From Aplysia californica (lineage: Eukaryota > Mollusca > Gastropoda > Aplysiida > Aplysiidae), in assembly GCF_000002075.1 (NCBI RefSeq), contig NW_004797578.1, positions 429,629 through 493,628 on the forward strand: a DNA stretch of 64,000 nucleotides. The letters are read 5' to 3'. A program made the position numbers and the translations under genes. This document shows positions 11,073-22,800 of this stretch, one piece after another. Below the pieces are notes generated by a model. The model was not told where the DNA came from and made no database searches. It worked only from the letters and a program-made list of their open reading frames with translations. How positions within the stretch are numbered: position 1 is the first letter of the stretch; every line of letters starts with the position of its first letter.

Positions 11073-11567
11073 GGTCTCTCGTGACCTAGAGAGAGGTTAA
11101 GGTGTTTGCCTCTCATTCAAAGGCCACGGGTTTGAATCCGGGTAGTGACTGAAAAATTTTCTTCTCTAAAGTTTGTCTCCTTTCACCTCCTTTCCTGCTC
11201 TCTTGCAATGTTCTGTAGTCTGCTTTTGCCCTCACCTCCTTTGCCTCCTCCTCTGGGTTCCTGACTCTTTCTGCAGACTTTCTACTGCTATTCCTTTTTT
11301 TCCTCCTTACAGCTGTCTTTCAGTCACACCCCTGATCTTCTGGTAGGAAAGATCTACACCTAGCCTTCTCGCCAAAAAAATCTCGGAGGTCCTGTGTGCA
11401 AGTTGCACATCATAAAGATCCCTTGGTGGTCTAAAATCGATAAAAGTAGGCTTCGGTCGCCACCCCGGCAAAATTCAAAATTTCCTACCAACTGAAAAAG
11501 TTTAATGTGTCCCGCGCACTCATATGATCGTATGCAGTTGTGAGGAACGCCGTAACACACTTACAAA
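11073..11567 (+). mobile_element. SINE-A copy
   Basis: Full length with an 8-bp flank TAAACATC on both sides (about 11063-11070 and 11580-11587). The head has GAGAGAGG in place of GAGG after box A. Confidence 0.85.
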
Positions 11568-12271
11568 CAAACAAAAAAATAAACATCCCAGTTTGGACTA
11601 CCTACTAAGAACCAACATGATCATCAACTGAAACTAAAGAACAACAGACATTCCTACACACACATAATTAATACAGAACGGTTGGGGAATGGAAACACAT
11701 TGTCTTAAATTTTCCAGGAGGTACTGTAGTACTACACGTTATCTGTTTTTGTTTATTGGTTGTTTTTTTGCTGGGACGGGTTTTTTTTAGATAAAAAGCA
11801 TGAAAGTTGTCTGTAAAAAAATGTTAAAATTCACACCCATAATTCAAAATTGAAATTATTATCAATCAAATGAGTTCTTTGTTCACACACACACACACAA
11901 ACATATACAGTCAAAACCCATTATACCATCTACCTCGGAACAAGCATGAAAATGATGCTACAGCGGAGCGTATGGTACGAGGTACTCATGTCCTCGGTTA
12001 AATACATGTCGCACTGACTGTCCAACGTCAAGGGAACTTGTTTACCAATCATTAGATGAAGTAATGAATTACCTGCCTTCAATCTGTCACTCAACCCTTG
12101 GGCGTGAGTCTTCACTAAATAAAAGCCCCACTGGCACTCACAAGCCTGCAAGTTTTTGGGCTGATGTCTGGAGACACAAGCTATTTTGCCAGCGGGCCGA
12201 GACAGCAAGGTTCTTTTAAAGTTTAATTGTTAGTTATAGTCTGTCAGTATGTTCTGATTTTTTTACATGTA

Positions 12272-12371
12272 NNNNNNNNNNNNNNNNNNNNNNNNNNNNN
12301 NNNNNNNNNNNNNNNNNNNNNNNNNNNNNNNNNNNNNNNNNNNNNNNNNNNNNNNNNNNNNNNNNNNNNNN
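12272..12371. other. Assembly gap (100 N)
   Basis: A run of exactly 100 N, a scaffolding placeholder of unknown true size, inside the Tigger element. Confidence 0.99.
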
Positions 12372-12481
12372 ATGTTTTGTCCTTTCGTGCATACAGTTAA
12401 TGTATGGTTGAGAAAGTTCTTCTTTATGTGGTTGAACTGGTTTTTCTTGTTTCTGTGAAATATTTTTTCTTGCGTGAATGA

Positions 12482-12568
12482 TTATGTGATTGGTGTAAAG
12501 CGCTCAGAGCTTATACTAGTATGGGATAGAGCGCTATATAAATGCAATCTACCATTATTATTATTAAA
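12482..12568 (+). mobile_element. SINE-D-like 3' end
   Basis: GTGTAAAGCGCTCAGAGC ... GAGCGCTATATAAATGC and (TTATTA)n. It lies inside the Tigger element just after the gap. Confidence 0.65.
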
Positions 12569-13084
12569 GTATCTCCAGACGACTTAAAAATTTAATTCCA
12601 TTTCTTAAATGTTATATTAACCAAGACCTAAATAGAATACAGTATTCTCTCCCTCAGATCCCACCACTTATGGTAGGCCTACCAGTTTGGGAAAGATCCC
12701 GCTGTTTTTGAAAAACAGAATTTTTACTATGTAAAAGGAACCCCTAAGATCCCGCTCGGAAGAAGCTACATTTAGCTAAGACCCTGCTTTTCGGGTATTT
12801 TTTCCTGGGTTTTTTAATTCCTTTTCTTAAAGAAAAAAAAAAAGAAGAAACCTGGACACACTCAGCTGATCAACCAAGTAGCGAAAATGTGCGACCATTG
12901 AACTTGGTCCGGCGCATCACAGATCATCCACTCTCGTGATTGCGATCACACATCTGTTGTAAATCTCAATAAGCAGTTACAATGTTTACCGCACACGGGA
13001 TTGCACCAAGGTGCCCATACTCGTGGACTGTCCAATTGCCTTTGCGTAATGTGAACCTGCCTTTCATTCTTTAAAAAAGCGGAA

Positions 13085-14514
13085 TCAGGGAAGCTCTCTA
13101 TGAAGCGTAAGCAGCCATTCAAAGAAGAAGATGTCGACAAAGTACTCTATCTCTGGGTAAAGTAGTAGCGTGAGCGAGTTGCAAGGTTCCACATGCCTCT
13201 TATGAAAACAAGAGCAATGGAGCTGGCTACACAACGTGGGCATGAATTTGAACCTTCTGAAGGACGGCTGAATCATTTCAAGAGCCGTCGGGGACTGAAG
13301 TTCAAGAAAGAGTATGGTGAAAAACAGTCAACCGATACAGAAGCAAGTAAAGATTTCCAGCTCCACACAATTCCACGGAAGCTAGAACAGTACAGCCCTA
13401 CCGAGATCTTCGACGCTGACGAAACAGGTCTTTACTACAGAGGACTGCCAGACAGAGGCTAAACATTCAACAAGGAAACATTACAGGGTGGAGAAAAGGC
13501 CAGGGAAAGAATTACAGGGCCGGTTTGTGCGAACATGGAAGAAACAGAAAAGGAGAAATTGACGGTGATTGGCAAGTCCAGACAGCCACGGTGTTTTCCA
13601 AAAGATATCAGCTGCATTCAGCACTCTGCCTGTTCTGTATAAGAAAAGCATTCTACAGATGCATGTACGAATGTCGATATTTTCAGGGAGCATCTTGAAA
13701 ACTGGAATCGCCACCTGCAGACAACAAATACAAAAATATTGCTGCTGTTTGGACAATTGCTCTGACCACAAAAACGACCTACACTTGGAACTACATTGAA
13801 ATAAGATTTCTGCCCCTGAGCACTACCTCAATGAATCAGCCAATGGATATGGGAATCACCAGAAATTTGAAAGGACACTACAGAATGCTCCTCAACAGTA
13901 AAATCATTATGGAAGTGGAAGGTGATGGACCAGTGAAAGCAGCAGAAGTGATAAAGAAAATTTCACTCCTTGAGGCCATCTTCATGATTATAACAGCTTG
14001 GGAAAGGTAACTCAACAAACAAGCGTTAACTACTGTGCAAAAGCTGGGTTCAACGACATGCCGATAACAGATGTTCAAGACGTAGAGACTAGGCCCGTGT
14101 CAGAAAACATGACAGAGGAAGAATTCCATGAGCTTGTGGAACAAGACAGAGACCTGGAAATCTGCGGGACACTGACAGATGCAGAACTGGTTGTAGCAGC
14201 GAAAAAACAAGAGCAAGATTGGCAACACAGACCACATTGATGAAGGTGAGGAGGGAACAGAGCCACAGGTAGAGAAGCTGTCATCCAAAGATCTTTCATC
14301 TGCAGCCATGACAATAAGTAAATTCCTCCAAAAGACAGGGGAAAACAAACTCCCTGCACAGTTTGAGGCAGTTAAGACAGCAGTTGATGATTGTGATGAT
14401 TCCTATGCACCACCAGTTTTCAAAGTCAAGAAGAGGAAAGTCTTTAGTAAGGGTAAGGGAAAGAGTCCAGGAAAAAGAAAGAGGACGAAGACTAAAGCAC
14501 TAAATGCTCTGTAG
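13085..14514 (+). pseudogene. Tigger/pogo transposase pseudogene (DDE, CENP-B-like)
   Basis: An HTH-type region (GRLNHFKSRRGLKFKKEYGE, about 13261-13321) is followed by the family's catalytic blocks: FDADETGLYYRGLPD (first D, about 13410-13455), LDNCSDHK in another frame near 13750 (second D), and LSTTSMNQPMDMGI then NLKGHYRMLLN near 13820-13895 (third D). KAGFNDMPITDVQD and a charged tail ending KTKALNAL follow. The blocks fall in at least three frames and stops interrupt them (for example after LPDRG at 13460), so the gene is dead. All three catalytic aspartates can still be read. Similarity is to Tigger/JRK-like transposases, from memory. Confidence 0.82.
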
Positions 14515-14722
14515 ATGTACCAAGTTCTACCTCCTCAGATTCAACTGCTGCTACTGCCACCTCTAGTTCTATTAGTTCTAGACCTCCTAGTACCTCAACT
14601 TCAAATAAGTTCCAAGTTCCAATACAACTCAACCCCAACGCAGGCCAAGAACTACTGCAACTGATGACTGGGCTCCAGTCACTAGTGGCAGCACCTCCAA
14701 CACTGTTCGGTTCCACCCAATT

Positions 14723-14898
14723 CTGTCCTCGTGGTTTTATGCACCCTGCATAATTTAGCCAAATTGATCATTTTTTGCATAATTTCTGATTATTTTCCTT
14801 CATCATTCTTTGTTAAAATTAACAGAAACGCATAATTTCACATTTTTGGGCACAGTTTGCATAATTTCATAATTTTTTTTGCATAAAACCGCGGGGAC
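14723..14898. mobile_element. CTGTCC-type MITE inside the Tigger element
   Basis: A 176-bp element starts CTGTCCTCGTGGTTTTATGC and ends TGCATAAAACCGCGGGGAC, with an exact 8-bp target duplication ACCCAATT at 14715-14722 and 14899-14906. The body is A/T-rich with repeated GCATAATTT. Same family as 414-592, 7392-7626, 10684-10860 and 55053-55797. Confidence 0.85.
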
Positions 14899-14908
14899 AC
14901 CCAATTGC

Positions 14909-15541
14909 AGGCCGCGTACCAGGATTATCTCCCAGTCTTGGCCTGAATGAGAACTCTACAGTACTTTACTTTTTCAACGCTTTATTCGACGCAGATGTCA
15001 AAACTCATCTGACTGCGACAATCACAGCTTACGTGAAGAAGAAAAAGGATATAAACACTCCACCCTTGAAGCGATCAGTTTTCAACAGGTGGAAAGGTCT
15101 CGACAAAGAGACGTTTGAAAAATTTATCAGCCTGTACGATGCCATCATACATGACAGAATAACAGTGAAGTGGTGGAAGAAGATTTTCTACTGGCTTCTT
15201 CAAGTCACTCAGACAAATGCGTACATTTTGTTGTGTATTTTTCAGGAGGAAAAGCAGGCGTTTTTGAAAAAATTCAAAAACGCACTCAGGAGGCAGCTGA
15301 TCGATGCTGTAGCCTTGAAGACGGAGTAACCAAGGTAGACAACCAGAAACCTGCCTTTTGGGGAGGACCCAGGGTCAGAATCACATCGTCCACTACGACC
15401 CACATGACCATGCCTGTCTGTGGTGTTCCAAACCAGGCACCCGCATTCGTACATACTTTTTCTGTCCTGGGGGGGAGTCAAAGCCTTTTTTACACCCGAA
15501 AGAATGCTTCAAGGCATTCCATTCAGTATAAAGGTCTTTAA
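14909..15541 (+). pseudogene. piggyBac-like transposase C-terminal relic
   Basis: The frame around 15033-15327 carries RITVKWWKKIFYWLLQVTQT followed by NAYIL, the typical piggyBac C-terminal KWWKKLFFHL...NAYILY block. After a frame change, HACLWCSKPG...TYFFCPGG...HPKECF (about 15400-15520) resembles the C-terminal Cys/His zinc domain of piggyBac transposases. No catalytic N-terminal part is present. It may be a separate insertion into the Tigger element. Confidence 0.7.
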
Positions 15542-16282
15542 TCCCCAAGACCATGTAAATAGGAACAGTGTAAATAGGATGTACTAGTACTCGTGGTTGT
15601 TGTGATTTTTTGTTGTATTTTCTTGTCTATGTTACATTCACATTGGATCTAATGTCTCAGCTGTCAGACACCTACTGACTTGAAACTTGCCAGGATTATT
15701 GATGTTTGAGTAAGGAATACACACTGCAAATATGGATGCTCTGAGATCAAAGGTTGGCACTACAACTAAAGGTAAAAGGAAAATTGTTTTGTGTTGTTTA
15801 TTACCAAAAAATAATAATAAACCGAGTTGTTTTTCAGCTTTTTTTGTGAACAAACACTTTTTTATATACCTTTCCTTTTATTATTTATCTATTTTCTGAG
15901 TTCATTTCTGAAAAAAAAAAGATGTATAACATGCATGGGTTCTGACAGTGAGGAGTGAATAAAGTGCATGTTGTAAACCGTGGTGTCTAACTTTTACGAG
16001 TGGCTGTCTTGAGCCTCCTGTGCGTGAAAAAAATGCTCCATATTGAAAGAGTTAACAAGGACCATACAACTGAGACAGTTGGCGGTGTAAAGGTAAAACT
16101 ACAAGGTTTTTTTATAGGGGACGCTTTTCGTACATTGACAATACTTGGCGGTAAGCGGGGCTGGCGGTACAACGAGGTTTGACTGGATATATCAGTTCAA
16201 CGTCTAGCTAAGCACATATCAGATCTAACAATTGTGCACAAGAGAAAAAGAATTGTCCATCTCCACTCTTGGTCAATGCTTA

Positions 16283-16288
16283 TTTATT
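16283..16288 (-). terminator. Candidate CENPL polyadenylation signal
   Basis: AATAAA on the minus strand about 515 bp beyond the CENPL stop codon. If used, the 3'-UTR contains the complete TTAA-flanked MITE at 16469-16693. Confidence 0.35.
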
Positions 16289-16468
16289 AACTAATAAATA
16301 GGAAGCAAGTCACTTTGTAACAAAAAGACTTTCATATACACAATTTATACAATTTCAAATTTCATTATTACAGACATATTTGCACAGAAAATTGATTTAC
16401 AAGCTCATTTTCTAAACAGACTGACCACAACTCTTTTCTGGTTAGTGACTCTTAGAGACAAGCTTTAA

Positions 16469-16693
16469 CTCTTTATCTCCTGAAAGCCGCTCCCTTTACG
16501 ACGACCTCGACATCAAATTACTTTGTGGAAAATGCCCAAAACATGTCTCTTTTACCAGAAATTCATTCATTAGATGAAGAACTATCAAAATAGGTTTCCT
16601 AATTTCGATTTAATGACGTTTTTGTTATTTTTAGATTTAGCACCACAAAAAGGGCCCCGGCATAGTGGGTTTACCCCCCTCGGAGATAAAGAG
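16469..16693. mobile_element. TTAA-flanked MITE (CTCTTTATCTCC family) downstream of CENPL
   Basis: TTAA, CTCTTTATCTCC at the left and GGAGATAAAGAG, TTAA at the right: a perfect 12-bp inverted end and perfect TTAA duplication, 225 bp. Likely part of the CENPL 3'-UTR. Confidence 0.85.
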
Positions 16694-16802
16694 TTAAGGC
16701 AGGCAACTGTGAGGCACTCTGAGGGACAAGTGCATGTGTAACAGTGTCCTCTGTCGCCATGTGTACAACTAGGTAAGGAGAAGATGAAGACTGTTTTCTT
16801 GA

Positions 16803-19800
16803 CTACGAAGTACTGGATACGAAGCGTTCCACAGAGATCTCACATATCAAATGTAGCGCCAAGTAAACTCCAGACGCCGACAACAACTGTTAGAAGAAAC
16901 AGAGTAATAATAAAATGTTTTTTTTAAATCAAACTTCACCTGGAATATAAAACAATTGTCAATGTCATAGGAAAAATAATAATAATAATAAATAATAATA
17001 AATTGCATTTATATAGCGCACTTCCACAAAGAAGTGCTCAATGTGCTGAAATGAGTAACTATAACTAAGTATTTGTTGCTCACTCTGCTTAGCAAGGTCA
17101 AACAGAGTAACATATTTTTCCTGTAGCAGTAATGTATGAGCATCAAATTTTGACTTTACTCGTTTAGGGCATTCTCTGTCAGAGCAAAAGGAAACTGATC
17201 AGTATATAGGCTTATTAACCCTATCCGTACGTCATGTTTTACTATTGTATCCATACGACGTGGGGAACTCTGTGCCACCACTTTCCAAAGAGGAAATTTA
17301 CTCGTTAATCCGATCCGTACGCTTTACATAGCAGTCTAATAAAATGATATTTTGAGAAATACTGAAAGTTTCAAAGAGAATATGTGAAGAATACAACCAA
17401 TGGGGGTACAAAATGACCCCAGGGCATACAGATATAGAGTTAAATATCTCTCCCTCTCAGGTCGAAACATAGGATAAATGAAAAAATACAATGTATGGGG
17501 TCAAATAAACAAAACGCCTACTTTGGGTGGTAATAAAAATTATGAAAAACCTTTCACAAAAGGATCATAGATAATTGTATGGGTTTAATGCCCCTTTCAA
17601 CACTTTATGAACAGCTGAACTAAAATAAATTCAAAACAATACCATACCATATAAAAGAAACACAACATGTACCCCTCAACTCTCAACCAACATCTCAACC
17701 GAATTGGAGTAAAGCAGTCTCCTGCCTGCCCACTATGTGACTACCCCTCAGAGACAGTGGAACATCATCTGTTCTTCTGTAGAAAACTAACTGATTTAAG
17801 GGGATGTTTTCTTCCCAAGCTACCCCACACATCCAATTGCCTCTACTCCTCATTACAACAATTAGAACAAACATGCAACTATTACCGAATGGCATCATGC
17901 AGAAGAGTTAACGCTCAGATGCTACTGGATCGCTAACAACAACAACAACCATATAAAAGATCATCTTGACACTGCCCAGGACTTTTCATTCTTTTTTAGC
18001 TACAGGTCTCTGCATAACAACATTTTTAAAAATGTAATGAAAATTTTCAATACATAGTGTTACAGTGTGTAGAAAAAAAAAAGAGTTCACATTCGAAATA
18101 CCCCTACATTTTTCTCCAGACTCAGTAAAATTTTCCGGGGACCAGTCATATTCAACAAAATAATACTTTTAATTTGAGATGCAAAACTGAAAACATATGG
18201 TACCAAACTCAGATTTTATACAGACATACAGAGAAAAAAAAGACTGGATGCACATACCTTTAATTTGCCAAGGTTTGACACATACGCAACAGGTGTCCCA
18301 ACTTCTGATAGACTCATTTTCTGAAGAAGAAAATGGGTATTTGTAAGTTCATAGCAACACAGATCATTTAGACAGCCGTTCTCAGGTGATTTGAAATGTT
18401 TTAACACTCCCATCCACATAATTTAACCCACAGGGTAAAAGATCAAGGGGAAGACCACGTGGAACCTGGAGAAGAGTTACGGAAATGGATGTACAGAAAA
18501 GTGGGAAAACGTAGAGTTACATCAAGCGACTCGCCCAGGATAGAAAAAGGTGGAAAGTGCTTCTTCGTGGCCTATATCCTGATCCAGGGTGAAAAAGGCA
18601 ATGATGATGAAGATCCAAACAATTTATTAGATCATTACGGAGCCAGGCTTCTTTGCCTTTTCTGTCAGGGACAACCTTGTGAAAGTGGAAAAACTACTTC
18701 CCAGCAGACAGAGATACAGTGGATATTGTCCAAGACGGCCACCCATTGTCAAGGAGATAGTGCTTGTCTTGCTAGACATCCAGGAAAGTGTCATTATAAT
18801 TAGTTTTAGTAAGAGTTTTATGGCCCTCGCATCTGCAGAAAGTCATACGAGCGCCAGAAGATTACAGATGTTACAAGAGAGTAATAAACATAAAAAAGAA
18901 GAAGGGGAGATAAGGACGATAGATGTTTGATAGGAAAGAAGAAGCAAACCACACCAGAGCACCCGCCAACCACCCACTGCCTTAGACAGTTTGACATCCT
19001 TGAAAGTCGCATTATAATATAAAGAAAAAAAACAGAAAAAGGGAAGTGGGTTGTTATGCCCGTTTGTAAAAAAAAAAAAGTGATTGTTTTAGACAGGTGA
19101 CTGTTAGAGCAGGCTGGCTTGACTGTACTCAAAAGAAATAACCTCCCCACTTGACAAAAAACTTTTTTTTCTTTTTTTAGTAGAGGGTTTTACGGCGCTC
19201 GCAACTGCATACGGTCATATGAGCGCCAAGGGGTGGGTGTCAACAGAGAAGTCTTTACAGGGAATCAGACTTACTCTGCTCACCAATCTAGCTTCAACAG
19301 CACAAAGTCTGCTTCGACTATCAAGGCACCCTAGAAATAGCACTGCCCCGGGGGTGAACGAGAAATGTCCCCCTTTGGGAATGGCCTAAAGACACTACAG
19401 TCAGTGGCACTGCCGCGGGGGGGTTGACAACAAACTAATGTCTTCTGTTTGTAACAAAGCAGAGCATGACTATTACAGCACAGATGCCCATGCCAGACAT
19501 TTGTTTCATTATAGTTTTAAAAAAAGAAATGATATGCCAGTCTTCAAAGCTATTTTGTACTGGATTCAGCCTATGAGAACAGATTCGGTTCTGGTTGAGA
19601 TTTAAACACTTCCTGCAGATGGGACAAATTCTTACATAGACGCGAAAATTTGCTGAATTCCTAAATGAATATGCCCTTTCTAAGCAAATAGCAGTGAGTG
19701 TTTGCTTTCGCTCACTTTGCATTTTGCTGCACACATTCCAACTTACACTGAAGTATATTGACATGATGTATTCCAGATGACTCTCCAGTGCTTCGACAAA

Positions 19801-22800
19801 CGTGTTCACCTGCGACTCATCCATTTCCTCCCTCGACGAGGCATCTCCGTGAAGTCTTCAACAAGGAGAAGAGGAAAGAAGTTTACAATAATAATAATAA
19901 TAATAATAAATTACACTTTTATTTGTCCCAGAAGGGCACTTTGTTTTACAATGGCAAACATACATACATAAATGCATAATTATAAATACGCACATACATA
20001 AATATTTACATGCATAAATACATACATAAATACACTCTATTGCAAAAATACAAAACAGTTTACAAACAATGCCACTGCAAGTCACCACTATGCAGCTCCC
20101 TGTATTTTGAGCTAGGGTTGTCGTGTCTTGCTCAAGGACACACCCCAGTGACCACCCATCCGATCCTCGTGTCACAGACACTTGTTTGACATTTCACAAG
20201 TCAAAACTCACTACTCACTTAGCCACTGGAGCCCCCCCCGTGGGATGAAATTTTAAAATAATAATAGCCACATTTCACAAGGAAGCAAATAAAAACCTTT
20301 TTAAAAACTCACATAAATCGTAGGCCCAGAGTACAACTGTCGTATGTCCACGCACTCCGGTTTTGAGAAATAAGCCTTCAAAGTTTGAGATGGCTCCTGA
20401 TTCAAATCAATCACCAACTCATTCATCTAACTGTTACCCATTGTGTGTATAATTAATGTTTCAACTTTATAAGTTTTCACAGATTGCTGTTTTCCTGTGG
20501 AATTGAGAAACACGTTTTTGTTTTAAGAAAACCCAGTTTTCTCAAAAATTGAACTGAATGCCTAAAAGTACAAATGTTGTATCTCCATATTACGTTATAA
20601 ATCTCCATAATCTAGTCTAATTTCAAGGCTAAGTCACTCGCCTGCAGAGCAGAAGGTCCTCCTTGGCTCAAATCCCATGGGGAGACGATATGAAACCCAA
20701 AAAAAAAACCCAAATTTTTTTTCAGAGGTTCAATGGGCTTTGATACCTGGCTCGCATGAAGTCAATGTTCTAAGGCAGACTGATGTTGAAATTTGAGATG
20801 GCATCTCTCAAATAACCCCACTGTGCTGCAAGGGAGGTAAATCTCAAGTAACGGTCATTCCAGTTGCAAGGGGGACACAGGAGTCCCCCCACCCGTTGTC
20901 CCATGGCCACCTGGTGATCTTACAGCTGCACTACTACATGTAATCTCTCTCATTTGACCTTATTGTGCTATGAAACAAAAACTTTTCTGTCTCGTCCAAA
21001 CAAAAACTAAATAGGCAAAGGACCATTCAGGAAGCAGACCACTTCAAGCCTGCCAGTCGGGGTCAACCCATGCTGTGGGACAAAGCATCACAGTATAAAG
21101 ACAAAGATACTTGATATAATAAATATACCCACATGGGAATCAAACTCATGTCTTTTGCAAGCTATGTCAAAGATCCTGTTGGTTACAACAAAGGGGTATG
21201 ACTGACAAATGTATTTCCGCTGACAAACCAATCACCAAGATACTCACTCACCTTTCCCACAAATCTTTACAAAAGTTGGAGTCAAGTTTACAGTCAATGG
21301 TGCTGATGCCCAGATCCTCAGCGATGTTCTTCAGGGAGTATTGCATTAGTACAGGAAGAGTCTTTGCAGCTGGAATATAATATGTTTTTAAAATTTTATC
21401 CTGGTGGGAAACTTTGTTTCACATTGGTATACAAACATTCAAATGATAATTTATAAATGTAACATAATAAACACCATCACATCAGAAGAGACAATTTTGC
21501 ACACAAACCATTGCTGGTTGCCACTATGCAGGATCTTGTTTTTTTAGCTGAAATTGTCTAGTCGTGTTCAAAGCCACACCGCAGTGGACGTCAACACAAA
21601 CGCCATTACCGAAATATGCTTTTTTTGTAAACCTCGGCTCACTAACAACTCAGCCACTGACCAAGGATTGAGTAAAAGCACTTCCTACAAGCATACATCC
21701 ACAAGTATTCAGGTTTTTAAAGTTTTAGTGAGTGTTTTACTGCACTTGCAATACAATACAGGCATATAAGTGCCGAAGATTAGTTGTTACAAGGGAGTAA
21801 CAAACACAAAATAGAAGGAGGGGAGATAAGGACGATAGATGTTTGATAGGAAAGAAGGAGCAAACCACACCAGAGCACCCGCCAACCACCCATGTATTGA
21901 GGTTTAGTAAGATATTTCATGAACATATTTCCATTACATCTGTACTGTAAATGTGAAAGGCTGAAGGTAGTGTTGGGAGAGACTAGTCACAAATCATCAA
22001 TGTAATAGACACGTTACATAATAAAATAAATACACAAGAATAGAGGAGGTATAAGGGTGTCTGTCAAATAAAGTATGTACTTTAAAAAGTTTTAGTAAGT
22101 GCTTAACGGCACTTGTAACACAATAAGGTCATATAAGTGCCGAAGATGAGATGTATTACAAGAGAGTAAACAAACAAAAAAGAAGAAGGGGAGATACGAG
22201 CGATAAATGTTTCATAGGAAAGAAGAAGCAAACCACACCAGAGCACCTGCCAACCACCCACTGTCAGACAAATAAAATATGCATACACTGAATGAGAGTA
22301 TACAGGCATTTTTTTTAAAGTATGTTTTGCATGGGAGATAATATATCGACAGTAGATTACGATTTGCATAGGTCCCAGCACTGGAATGCAGTGACAAGTT
22401 GTGGATTGGCACAGAAAGAGTTCAGGAACATTTTTAAAGTAATAATAATAATAATAAATAGCATTTGTATAGCGCATGTCCCCACTCGAAAGCCAGCTCT
22501 ATGTGCTTCACACTATATTATTATACTTACCACCCTTGTGGTTCTCGGGGCCCTGTCCAAGAGATAGGGGAGCAAAGAATAGAACCACTGTATCCGTACC
22601 GAGCATGTCGTAGAAGGCGACTAAGGTCGGTTGGGAAAAGGGTTAGCAGCCCTTTCCCGTAAAACAAAAAGCAGCTACAAAAACAACAGCAAAAACACCA
22701 CGACCGCCAGTTCTGGAAGATGGCGAACCTTCATCACCGAGGAGAGGAGAGAATATGGAGAGTAGAATGACGCAGGGTGGTGAAAACCGAAAGGAAGCCA

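Larger units (their letters stand above)
11908..16185 (+). mobile_element. Decayed Tigger/pogo-type DNA transposon, about 4.3 kb
   Basis: Ends read CAGTCAAAACCCATTATACC (left, preceded by TA) and, on the other strand, CAGTCAAACCTCGTTGTACC (right), so they form imperfect terminal inverted repeats of the pogo type. A broken transposase lies inside (13085-14514). The element also holds a 100-N gap, a MITE at 14723-14898 and a piggyBac-like relic. The left TA target base pair is intact; the right one has drifted to GA. The boundaries rest on the inverted ends alone. Confidence 0.7.

Noticed and set aside
18459-18803. 114-codon host exon
   Set aside because: The reading overlaps the GRPRGTWRR LINE C-terminal fragment and then ordinary intron sequence of CENPL.
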